From: Saprospiraceae bacterium
GTDB taxonomy: Bacteria; Bacteroidota; Bacteroidia; Chitinophagales; Saprospiraceae
NCBI GenBank assembly: GCA_021739645.1
Contig: JAIPBL010000032.1
Span: 1-61,776, forward strand
Reading direction: 5' to 3'
DNA: 61,776 nt
In this document: piece by piece, positions 1-7,794 of the stretch
Layout of the letters: each line of letters begins with the position of its first letter
Numbering within the stretch: the first letter of the stretch is position 1
Notes under the pieces: model-generated
Databases searched by the model: none
Told to the model about the DNA's origin: nothing
The model's input: the letters and a program-made list of their open reading frames with translations, nothing else
Translations under genes and position numbers: made by a program

Positions 1-51
1 CGCCGAACTCCAGTTCGGCGGTCATACCTCCGCCGAACTGGAGTTCGGCGG
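1..51. repeat. Tandem pair of GC-rich palindromes
   Basis: Two nearly identical palindromes lie side by side at 1-21 and 30-51, separated by 8 bases. Each has 9-10 bp arms reading CCGCCGAACT and AGTTCGGCGG; the two central bases are CC in the first copy and GG in the second. The window edge may cut a longer array. They lie downstream of the T9SS protein that ends at 113 and beyond its terminator, so they look like a dispersed extragenic palindrome rather than part of a gene. Confidence 0.7.
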
Positions 52-55
52 CACG

Positions 56-97
56 AAAAAGGGGCTGACGGTCAATGCCATCAGCCCTTCTTTTTTT
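56..97 (-). terminator. Bidirectional terminator of the first T9SS gene
   Basis: A stem of about 10 bp with one mismatch (arms at 61-71 and 78-87, core GGGCTGA/TCAGCCC) is flanked by an A-run at 56-60 and a T-run at 89-97, so it can stop transcription on either strand. It lies just past the stop codon of the minus-strand gene that ends at 113. Confidence 0.75.
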
Positions 98-112
98 AAC
101 CAAAACCCAAAA

Positions 113-1819
113 TCACTGCTTCACAAAGCGGGCAGTTTTCTGCTTGCCATCAATGTTCAGTTGGAAAAAATACACGCCAGCAGCGAGTTTCCCAACTGGG
201 TAATCGAGGTTGGTCTGCCCTGCGGCAAACTGCCTTTCGCCGCTGTGGAAAATAGACTGGCCCAGTAAGTTCTGGACTTCCCAACTGCCCCAGGCCGAAG
301 TCGGCAGCCCAAAATCAACGTTGATTCTATCCTGGGCCGGGTTCGGGAAGAGGCGGAAGCTGGTCAGTGCTGGCTCGCCCACACTGTTCAAGTAAGGCTG
401 GCCCACCAATTGGAAGAAGAAGTCGCCGGGCAGGTTCGACAAAATCCGACTGGAAACCCGCATCAGGTACTGCGTTGGCACACCGGGGAAGCTGTCCAAT
501 TGATAAGTTTGGAAGTCGCCAGTGCCTTGGTCAGTCCGGATACAGAAAGTGGCAGGCGAAGTATCTGGCGTTCCGCAATCACTGAACAGGTCAATGATGT
601 AGTCGCTTTCCAGTGCAGGGTCGTTGATTTTGAAACGCAGTTCTATGCTGTCATTAAAACCAGAGTTGAAGGAGTACCACACGTCCCAAAATTCGCCGGT
701 AGGCCGACAGGTTGGCTGAGGCACGGAGTCGGTGTAGCTGGCCGTTTGGTTGTTTCCACTAAAAAGAAAATCAAACTGGTCGGCCTGCAGCGGGGTCATG
801 ATGAAAACGCTCTCCGCATCGGCGCAGTAGTCGTTGGCGGGCGGGGTGTAGATAGTTGCTTTTTTGAAAGTAAAATAGCCATTGCCAACGTCGGCAGCTG
901 ACCAACCGCCAATTGAAATCAAGTAAGTGCCGCCTTGTTCCACCCAAAACCTATCATGCGATGTATAATCGGGGCAGGGTAAAAAATCCTCGCCGAGCCC
1001 ATCATCCGAGCACCCCACCAAAAGGTCAATCGAGGGGATGCACGTAGCACCAGGGCCATACACCGAAAAACGGCTATCGAAGCTCACTGTTCCGCAAGTT
1101 GACACGTCCAGCCCCCCCGTGTAAGTTGCCGTCCATTTGTACCAGACATTGCTGTAGTCGCTGTCTTCGCCATTGGTACCAAAACAACCGTGGCCTTGAA
1201 GCCCAAGCGGGCCATCTGTTGTGGCATCTACGTTTGTAAAAGCAACCGTGATAGAGTCATCGGAGTCCATGAAAAGTTCGATGGCATTGACACAGTCATC
1301 GTTTGGTGGGCCGTTGAAGAGGTACTCATCTATAAAAAAAGTACCACTGCCAGATTCGCCTGGAGGCGCATCGCCCCAGCCGCCGAGACGGAGCAGGTAG
1401 GTCTCGCCTGATGTTACAGGGAACACTACTTCTGAGGTATAACCCGCACAGCCAGAACCATCCTCATTGCAGGCCAACACTTGGCCATCCATCACTGGGC
1501 AAGCTGTGCCAGCATTGTACACCATTATTTTGGTGTCAAAATCGGCGGTGCTGCAAAGGCTCCAAATTGCATAGCCCGTCCAGTTCGGGGTGAAGGAGTA
1601 CCAGACATCGTTATAAACGGAAATAACAGTCCCACCACTGGATGAGCAGTTATTTGGGTGGTCTGGTCCATCGGTGGTGGCGTCAATCGTTGTGAAATTG
1701 TAAGTGCCGATGCCAGTAAGTACCTCGGCATCCGCACAATTGTCATTGGCTGGTTGGGCGAAGCCAACTATTGCAAAGACAAGCGTAAAAAGGAAAGTTA
1801 CAAGTAGTTGTTTGAACAT
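113..1819 (-). CDS. Secreted repeat protein with T9SS type A sorting domain
   Basis: A 568-residue exported protein. The start at 1819 is chosen because a signal peptide (MFKQLLVTFLFTLVFAIVG, ending FAQ) begins there; the longer reading frame adds only an unlikely 21-residue leader. Three modules each open with a similar motif (PANDNCADAEVL, PPNDDCVNAIEL, PANDYCADAESV) and carry a later WYSF or WYKW motif, so the body is a triplicated beta-rich module. Residues from about 488 form a type A sorting domain (FRLFPNPAQD...GVYFFQLNIDG...RFVKQ), which in this phylum directs transport through the T9SS and surface attachment or release. The repeats resemble adhesive or ligand-binding modules, but no enzyme motif is visible. 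It is monocistronic, with a terminator directly downstream. Confidence 0.85.
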   Translation of the reverse strand: MFKQLLVTFLFTLVFAIVGFAQPANDNCADAEVLTGIGTYNFTTIDATTDGPDHPNNCSSSGGTVISVYNDVWYSFTPNWTGYAIWSLCSTADFDTKIMVYNAGTACPVMDGQVLACNEDGSGCAGYTSEVVFPVTSGETYLLRLGGWGDAPPGESGSGTFFIDEYLFNGPPNDDCVNAIELFMDSDDSITVAFTNVDATTDGPLGLQGHGCFGTNGEDSDYSNVWYKWTATYTGGLDVSTCGTVSFDSRFSVYGPGATCIPSIDLLVGCSDDGLGEDFLPCPDYTSHDRFWVEQGGTYLISIGGWSAADVGNGYFTFKKATIYTPPANDYCADAESVFIMTPLQADQFDFLFSGNNQTASYTDSVPQPTCRPTGEFWDVWYSFNSGFNDSIELRFKINDPALESDYIIDLFSDCGTPDTSPATFCIRTDQGTGDFQTYQLDSFPGVPTQYLMRVSSRILSNLPGDFFFQLVGQPYLNSVGEPALTSFRLFPNPAQDRINVDFGLPTSAWGSWEVQNLLGQSIFHSGERQFAAGQTNLDYPVGKLAAGVYFFQLNIDGKQKTARFVKQ

Positions 1820-1975
1820 AGTTGATATTTTTAAGCGGTGAACAAAATACGTGAAAAGCGAAACTAAAAAATCGCCTTCCAAATACGAAAGAGTTCACTC
1901 TTTTTTATTTCAATTTTAGGATAAAAAACAAAATTAAGCTGATTTGCCAATTTTGTTTTTTACCCTGAAATATAC

Positions 1976-4900
1976 CTATCGCATCAACACCACATCGCCT
2001 GCAACCATCTTTTTTGTGCCATCCTTGAACTCCACCATGGCCTTTACCACAAACACGGCAGTATCCATCGGGCGGCCATCGTGGCGGCCATCCCAGCCGT
2101 AGGCTGGGTCGCTTGGTTGGAAATTATAAGCTTCAAAAACCATTTCACCCCAGCGGTCGAATATCTGCATCTCGATGACACGCTCCACATCGCCTCCAGC
2201 GAATATCATCATCACGTCGTTCTTCCCATCGCCGTTCGGAGAAAAAACGTTGGGGACAAACACCTTGCCCTGCCCATTCACGTAGATAAAGGTCGTGTCG
2301 GATGAACGGCAGAGGGTTACATCGGAAATGACGATGGTGTAGCGGCCGTTTTCGGTCGGAGAAATAGAAAGGGAGTTCACATCCGGCCAAACCTGGCCAT
2401 TGGGGCCATACCAAACAATGCTGTCTGGCGTGATGCTGGCCTGCATGGTCAGTGTGACCGACTGGCCGGGATTTACAAACTGATCATCGCCAATTTGCAC
2501 CAAAACCTCAGGTGGGTCAACCAGTTGAATCGTATCTACACCCATGCATCCACTGGAATCCGTGGTAGTCAGCACGTAGTCACCAGCAGGCAGGTCTTGG
2601 AAGAAATCGCCCATCAACGTATCGTTCAGCGTGTACTCGTATGGAGCGGTGCCGCCCGTTGTCCCAATCACTTTAATGTAGCCATCTGAGTAGCCAAAAC
2701 AGGTTGGGTCTCCCAACTCCACTTCGGTCTCCAAGTCGGGGTCGGGGCCTTGCACGACATCGGCAGTAGCCTCGGCAGTGCAACCGTTTGGCGCCGCCAC
2801 CGTGACGGTGTAGCTGCCAACTTGGCTAGCGGTCAGCGTCGGGCCAGTGCTGGTCGTGGTATCGGGCAGCGTCCAAGTGAAAGTCGCCGATGGCTCGTTC
2901 GAGGTAGCGATGAGTTCAGTCGTCTGCTGGCTGCAATTGATGGAACCGCCAGTAGCGGCAACGCTCGGCGGAACGCCGTTGTCCGTCACGAAAGTAGCCG
3001 CATCGGCGGTACAGCCGTTCGGGCCGAGGGCAGTGACGGTGAAATCGCCGGGGATGTTCGTAAAAATGGTATCCCCCATCACCACATCCCCATTCGGGTA
3101 GGTCCAAGTATAAGTCACACCAGGCATTGACGAAGCAGCTACCAAAATGGCAGTAGGCTCCTCGCAGTTGATTTCACCACTTGTGACCGTGAAAACTGGC
3201 GGTGTTATATCGCTACCTACCGCCGTTCCGGATTGACTTTGACAAGCCGTCAAGTTATCGGTGAGGGTGAGCAGATACGCCCCTGGTTCGCTGATGACCG
3301 GGTTGGCGGAAGTAGCGGTGAAGCCGTTCGGGCCAGTCCATTCGAAACTAAAATCACCGCTGCCACCAATTGGCAAGCCCACAAGCACCAAAGAATCAAT
3401 GTTGCAATCCAACATGCCTGGTGGCAAGATTTCCACACTTGGGTTTTCATAAAAAACAACCGGCTGGCCGGCCGAAAGACTAAAACAAGCACTGTTGAAA
3501 TCCACCGTACCACCTAAGTCGGGGCCAACGGCTGGTGAGATGAAGTAGGTCTCCCCAAAGATCATCAGGCCGGACACGTAGCCAAAACTGCCCGTGGTGG
3601 TGTTGCCAATGACCGTACCGAGCGTGGTGCTGGGGCTGGTATGGAGGATGAAAACGTGGAGGTCGTTGGGGCCAACAATAGCGTCGTTGTTGAAACTGGC
3701 AGCGGCCATTTCGCTCTCGCACTGGTTGATCAGTGCTAGACTGACTGTGCCTGGGCTGTTGACGCAAGGGCAGGTGAAGCTGCCACTGAGATTGACTGGC
3801 TGTGGGTTGCAGGTGGCCGCATCGGTGACCGTGAAGTCGTAAGGCTGGCCTGAGGGAATCAATCCCGATTGGAAGGAATTACCGCTCACCAGGTTACCGT
3901 TCACGAGGTAAGGCGGAGTTCCGCTGTTTATGTTGAACTCAACAGTGTAGTACAAATCAGAAGCGTCGCAAATTTCGGCAGCAGCCCCAATAACCAATTG
4001 AGGTTCAACGATTTGCTGAATGGTAAAAATATAAGTCTCAAGGCAGCCCGTGGCAGGGTTCAGCAACGTAGCGTTGTAATTGCCGGGGGCGCTGTAGGTG
4101 TTGCCGAGCAGCGGGAAACTCTCGCCGGGGCAGAGCGGAATCGTACCGAGGTTGAAGGTTTCGCCAACACACGGCGGACAGGTGAATGCACCGCTGACAT
4201 CCTCAAAGTAAATTTCACATTGCCCAAACATCTCCACGAGGAAGCTGTAAGGTTGCCCCGATTGGATGGGGGAAGAAGTGAAATTATTGCCGTTCAGCGG
4301 CTGCCCGTTCACCGTAACAAAGAAGCCGAACGAAATCACGTCAAAACTGACAGTGTACTCCGCCCCAGTGGGGTCACAGGTTTCCGCCAAGTTGGCGATG
4401 AATGGAATTGGTTCCTGAATCCAATCGAAAACGAGTTCATGGGTGCTGGTGCAACCACACTGGTCGTTGGTGGTGACGGTGTAAGTGCCGGGCTGACAAA
4501 ATGTTTCCCCATAAAAATCAACACACTCGCCGGGGCAAGCCTCCAGTTGTTCGTTCGTGTTGTTGGGCATGCACACCGTCACTGTCAATGGCAAAATGCC
4601 ACATATTTCTGTGTCAGGGATGATTTCGAGGCACTCGGCCAAGCAGTCGTCCCAGCAGGGCAACGTGTCCACTGGGACTGGAATCAATTCCACGGACACC
4701 TCGAAATCCATGCTGCCCCCAGGTAAAATGGGTAGCGTATCGGGAAAAACGACGGTGATGGTCAGCCCCATGCTGTCGTTGTTCACAAAGACGGTACCTG
4801 CTGGCGTCACGTGCCAGATGGTGTCGTACGCCAATAATATGCACGTGTCGAGTTGTGGAATACAGGTTTGCTGGAATGCAATCGGGCATCCGCCAATCGG

Positions 4901-5635
4901 CAGTAAATCACAGATAGGCGAGGTAAACGTGTAACTCGCCGAGCCGCCAGCGCAAACGGCGGTTGGGCCGGTCACTTGGCCGGGCGTGTTGTCTTCTTGG
5001 TAAACGCTGCCGTTGCTCACCCCGAGGGTCGAGAGCACCTCCCAGTTGCAAACGTCGCCGTCGATGCCGTCCACCATCAGGTAATAGGTTTCGCCGGGCA
5101 GCAGGCCGATTACGGTCAGTGTATCGTTGTTGCCGTCGGCAATTTCAAAACAGGCCGATTTTACTGTAAATAATTGGCAATCAGTGGTTTGTAAAATAAA
5201 AAACTCCAAGCCTGTTGCGGTAGTGCAACTGTCCACACCCAGCACCAACTGTACGGTGTCTTCACAGGCCACCAACTTGAGCCATTGGTTGTTCTCGATG
5301 GTGCAGGGGATGACGGAGTTGAGGTTGCCTGCCGTGTCGGGCAAATAGCCGCTGTTCGAGGAGCAGTAGCCGTTGAGGTAGCTGGCGCAAAATGGGGGTG
5401 CGGCGGTACAGGAATCGGCTGGTGCAATGGGGAAATTGTAGTTTGGACAATCGCTGGCAAAAGACGGATGGAACGAAATCGCAGGAATGCCGAAGGATGC
5501 ATTGTTTGCTGGGCTATTTATGTTAATATCACCAAAAATGGACACTTGGTTGCAATCAGGGTCGGGCAAAATATTTTTTGTCATTGCCCCAATCGACAGG
5601 ATGCAAAACAACAATGGGAATACCGCTTTTTTCAT
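1976..5635 (-). CDS. Giant secreted Ig/PKD-like protein with T9SS type B sorting domain
   Basis: A 1219-residue exported protein with signal peptide MKKAVFPLLFCILSIGAMT. The body is a string of beta-sandwich-like repeats: two cysteine-containing modules ending in AFTCP/SFTCP at about residues 400-620, three Ig/PKD-like repeats with WTGPNG, WTYPNG and WTLPD motifs at about 730-980, and a SprB-like module (GGTAPYEYTL, LPAGDYVLTTTDSSGC) near 1000-1060. From residue 1125 it carries a type B (gliding-motility-associated, CHU_C) domain with VFSPNGDGKND, IFDRWGE, GWDG and a final GDVVLMR. Such proteins are large surface adhesins or matrix proteins. Target is unknown. No gene partner is visible; about 850 bp without genes lie upstream. 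Confidence 0.88.
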   Translation of the reverse strand: MKKAVFPLLFCILSIGAMTKNILPDPDCNQVSIFGDININSPANNASFGIPAISFHPSFASDCPNYNFPIAPADSCTAAPPFCASYLNGYCSSNSGYLPDTAGNLNSVIPCTIENNQWLKLVACEDTVQLVLGVDSCTTATGLEFFILQTTDCQLFTVKSACFEIADGNNDTLTVIGLLPGETYYLMVDGIDGDVCNWEVLSTLGVSNGSVYQEDNTPGQVTGPTAVCAGGSASYTFTSPICDLLPIGGCPIAFQQTCIPQLDTCILLAYDTIWHVTPAGTVFVNNDSMGLTITVVFPDTLPILPGGSMDFEVSVELIPVPVDTLPCWDDCLAECLEIIPDTEICGILPLTVTVCMPNNTNEQLEACPGECVDFYGETFCQPGTYTVTTNDQCGCTSTHELVFDWIQEPIPFIANLAETCDPTGAEYTVSFDVISFGFFVTVNGQPLNGNNFTSSPIQSGQPYSFLVEMFGQCEIYFEDVSGAFTCPPCVGETFNLGTIPLCPGESFPLLGNTYSAPGNYNATLLNPATGCLETYIFTIQQIVEPQLVIGAAAEICDASDLYYTVEFNINSGTPPYLVNGNLVSGNSFQSGLIPSGQPYDFTVTDAATCNPQPVNLSGSFTCPCVNSPGTVSLALINQCESEMAAASFNNDAIVGPNDLHVFILHTSPSTTLGTVIGNTTTGSFGYVSGLMIFGETYFISPAVGPDLGGTVDFNSACFSLSAGQPVVFYENPSVEILPPGMLDCNIDSLVLVGLPIGGSGDFSFEWTGPNGFTATSANPVISEPGAYLLTLTDNLTACQSQSGTAVGSDITPPVFTVTSGEINCEEPTAILVAASSMPGVTYTWTYPNGDVVMGDTIFTNIPGDFTVTALGPNGCTADAATFVTDNGVPPSVAATGGSINCSQQTTELIATSNEPSATFTWTLPDTTTSTGPTLTASQVGSYTVTVAAPNGCTAEATADVVQGPDPDLETEVELGDPTCFGYSDGYIKVIGTTGGTAPYEYTLNDTLMGDFFQDLPAGDYVLTTTDSSGCMGVDTIQLVDPPEVLVQIGDDQFVNPGQSVTLTMQASITPDSIVWYGPNGQVWPDVNSLSISPTENGRYTIVISDVTLCRSSDTTFIYVNGQGKVFVPNVFSPNGDGKNDVMMIFAGGDVERVIEMQIFDRWGEMVFEAYNFQPSDPAYGWDGRHDGRPMDTAVFVVKAMVEFKDGTKKMVAGDVVLMR

Positions 5636-6483
5636 AGAAGATATGGTGTTAGCGTAGGATTACCTTGCCTCGTGCCACCGTCACTTTCGGTGTTTGGATA
5701 TGGAAAAACGTACGCTCGAAGATAGGTTGTCCCGATTAAATTGGAATTCGGCTCTGTTAAAATTGATTGCCTATTCATCTGTTCATTCTTTCCGAACAGA
5801 CTGAAAATCAACAACTTAATTAAATTATTTCCAACTCAAACAGGGTATTTAGAATATGGCTTAGCTGAACGCTCGCCAAAAGCTCATGGTGCAGCGGTTG
5901 GTATTACACTGCGAACGGAGAAACTTCCGATTGGTCTTTTGTCTGCCTCTAAAAGGCTTTCAATTTTCTTGAAGCTAAAAAGCAGCTATTGGGCTTAAGT
6001 AGCAGGGCTTTTCACCATTGTCAACCTCAAGCTGCCAAAAAGTGGTATCTCCATTCCAAATTCCAGTAACTTGGATGGAGACACCCCTGGTAAAAGCCTG
6101 TTAGGTTGAAAAAATATTCTGGTGCTAATTTTGGGCTATTTTTTCTAATAAACCCTTATCAGGGCCTTCCATTATTACTTTTGTCTAAAAATTGTCATTT
6201 ATGGGAGCGTTGACTGTAAGGTAACAATTTTAAAACTTTTGCTCCGAAATGCTAGACACAAAAGCAAATTCCATAGCCAGAAAAAATAGGCATGGTCTGG
6301 ATGCTGACTTCTGGCAAAATCTCACCACTTTTTCACGCTAACCCCAAAATTCGTACATAGTCCAAGCTATAAGGACATTGTAAGAATTCAGCGTTGCATC
6401 GTCAAGGTCCCTTTGAATCTTTTACGCCAAAATATTTGGTAAAATCACCTGTTGGCGTTAGCCTTAAATCTGGAACTGGTGGG
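5636..6483. other. 848-bp stretch without a recognisable gene
   Basis: Six-frame reading gives only short frames with no family resemblance; the longest plus-strand frame (5741-5998) has implausible composition. The stretch is visibly more AT-rich than the flanking genes. A TACTTTTG match to the Bacteroidota -7 box is at 6176-6183 on the plus strand, but no gene follows and no -33 box is seen. It could hold the upstream region of the large T9SS gene, an undetected small RNA, or a decayed gene. Confidence 0.4.
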
Positions 6484-7197
6484 TCAGCTCCTGCCCGCCC
6501 AAAATCCGCTCACATCATCCATGTTATTTTGAAAAAAAAGCTGGCGGTTGGTCATGTCGAAGGCGCAGAGATAGCCCTTTCCGGGGATTCGATTGTCAGC
6601 AAAGCAGCCAGTGTCAATGTCAATAACTTGATGATTCTCAATGTTTTCCAGTAGTGTTTCGGCTTGTTGGACAGTCACTGGTGTGTGCCCGTGAACGATG
6701 CAGCGGCTACCGAGCCAATCATAGTCAATATCGCCGTACCAGTCACGAATGAACCGCATTTCTTCGGTAACAATGAGCGGGTCGGCCAGTTTGAAGTCCA
6801 GCCCTGCGTGTACAAGGATATACCCATCCACTACTATGAAATCCTCCAAAGATTTGAAAAACGCCCAGTAGGCGGGGGTAATATCGTCCCATTGGAATGC
6901 GCTGAAACTTTCCAAAGTTTGTTCCCCGCCCCATCCATCCACCCAGTTGAGGTAAAACTTCCGGTCTTGTCTCGCCTTCAAAATTGCCTCATCGTGGTTC
7001 CCAACCAAACACCGCATCTTGTAACCCGTTGATTGTAAGCGTATTATCGTATCCAACACACCCTTTGAGTCTGGCCCACGGTCAATATAGTCGCCGAGCA
7101 GGTACAGCTCGTCAGTGGTGGTGAGGCCGATTTTATCGAGCAGGGCGTTGAAGCTGATGTTGCAGCCGTGGATGTCGGAGATGGCGAATTGGCGCAT
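6484..7197 (-). CDS. Metallophosphoesterase of the PPP (Ser/Thr phosphatase) family
   Basis: A 237-residue cytoplasmic protein with the full set of PPP-family metal-binding motifs: DIHG at 8-11, GDYIDRG at 35-41, GNHDE at 66-70, VHAGLD at 129-134 and VHGHTP at 168-173. These bind the di-metal centre that hydrolyses phosphoesters. Length and motif spacing match bacterial PrpA/PrpB-like phosphatases and related Ap4A-hydrolase-like enzymes. The physiological substrate (phosphoprotein, nucleotide or other) cannot be read from the sequence. It is transcribed away from a tiny gene at 7276, with back-to-back -7 boxes between them. The start codon is only a few bases from the putative transcript start, so translation may be nearly leaderless. 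Confidence 0.88.
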   Translation of the reverse strand: MRQFAISDIHGCNISFNALLDKIGLTTTDELYLLGDYIDRGPDSKGVLDTIIRLQSTGYKMRCLVGNHDEAILKARQDRKFYLNWVDGWGGEQTLESFSAFQWDDITPAYWAFFKSLEDFIVVDGYILVHAGLDFKLADPLIVTEEMRFIRDWYGDIDYDWLGSRCIVHGHTPVTVQQAETLLENIENHQVIDIDTGCFADNRIPGKGYLCAFDMTNRQLFFQNNMDDVSGFWAGRS

Positions 7198-7201
7198 GGG
7201 G

Positions 7202-7228
7202 CAAAGGTAGGCAGTTCCATTTTTTCAA
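7202..7228 (-). promoter_or_regulatory. Promoter of the metallophosphoesterase gene
   Basis: On the minus strand the sequence reads TACCTTTG (7202-7209), an exact TAnnTTTG -7 box, with TCTTG about 16 bases upstream as a weak -33 element. The ATG at 7195-7197 follows within a few bases. Confidence 0.5.
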
Positions 7229-7236
7229 GAAACTGT

Positions 7237-7244
7237 TATATTTG
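7237..7244 (+). promoter_or_regulatory. -7 box for the 60-residue gene
   Basis: TATATTTG is an exact match to the Bacteroidota TAnnTTTG -7 element, 31 bases before the ATG at 7276. No convincing -33 box was found at the usual distance. It points away from the phosphatase promoter 30 bases to the left. Confidence 0.45.
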
Positions 7245-7275
7245 CAAGGCCGACAACGACACAAAACAAACCGAA

Positions 7276-7458
7276 ATGACCCAGAAGGAAAAGGAACTTC
7301 GCCAGCGCCTCGCAGTGTTGTTCAAACAACTTGAAATGTACACCCGCTACCCAGAAGAATTCCTTAAACCACTTGGAAAATATGGTGTGCAGGCATGGTT
7401 GGACGAGGTCTTGGACGAAATCAACGAGATTAATAACCAGCTCAACAATTTGAATTGA
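7276..7458 (+). CDS. Small conserved-looking charged protein (60 aa)
   Basis: The ATG at 7276 is preferred over the in-frame codon at 7168, which would overlap the phosphatase gene and its promoter. The product (MTQKEKELRQRLAVLFKQLE...) is a highly charged, probably alpha-helical cytoplasmic polypeptide ending in an Asn-rich helix. A -7 box lies upstream and a second tiny gene follows 15 bases downstream, so the pair is probably co-transcribed. No family is recognised; helical charged proteins of this size are often adaptors or regulators, but nothing here shows which. Confidence 0.6.
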   Translation: MTQKEKELRQRLAVLFKQLEMYTRYPEEFLKPLGKYGVQAWLDEVLDEINEINNQLNNLN

Positions 7459-7473
7459 GCACAAATTGGGAAC

Positions 7474-7677
7474 ATGGAAAATTCAAATAAACCAATGTCA
7501 CCTAAAGCCTTTTTGGAAGAACTAAAATCAATCAAGCTTGAAATTCAACCAAGTGAAATATCAGATTCATCAAAGGCCGAAATGCTAAAAACCCTCAGCG
7601 AAATGGAGTTGCTTGTCAAATCCCTGAAACAACGATTGCTCCAAGAAGAAATGCCCGCCGCATCCGCCAAGCCATAA
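7474..7677 (+). CDS. Small helical hypothetical protein (67 aa)
   Basis: The product (MENSNKPMSPKAFLEELKSI...) is predicted to be almost entirely alpha-helical, with heptad-like leucines in KAEMLKTLSEMELLVKSLKQ that suggest a short coiled coil. It starts 15 bases after the preceding 60-residue gene, which supports an operon. Codon use is ordinary coding style, though slightly more AT-rich than argS. No known family is recognised. Confidence 0.55.
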   Translation: MENSNKPMSPKAFLEELKSIKLEIQPSEISDSSKAEMLKTLSEMELLVKSLKQRLLQEEMPAASAKP

Positions 7678-7683
7678 TTTCAC

Positions 7684-7691
7684 TATTTTTG
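7684..7691 (+). promoter_or_regulatory. Candidate -7 box upstream of argS
   Basis: TATTTTTG matches TAnnTTTG exactly and lies 104 bases before the argS ATG, which would give a leader of nearly 100 nt. That leader contains a short imperfect stem (AACTATCC at about 7719-7726 with GGGTAGTT at about 7736-7743) and a TTTTTCC tandem tract. No -33 box is evident, so the assignment is tentative. Confidence 0.35.
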
Positions 7692-7794
7692 CCCGCTTAA
7701 AATTTCTGCTCCCTTTGAACTATCCTTTGGCTTAGGGTAGTTATGGCATCAGCCTACTTTTTACTTTAAACTTTTTCCTTTTTCCTTTCAGCAA

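Noticed and set aside
5741-5998. An 85-residue plus-strand frame in the long gap
   Set aside because: Its composition is uneven, it has no promoter at a suitable place and shows no family pattern.
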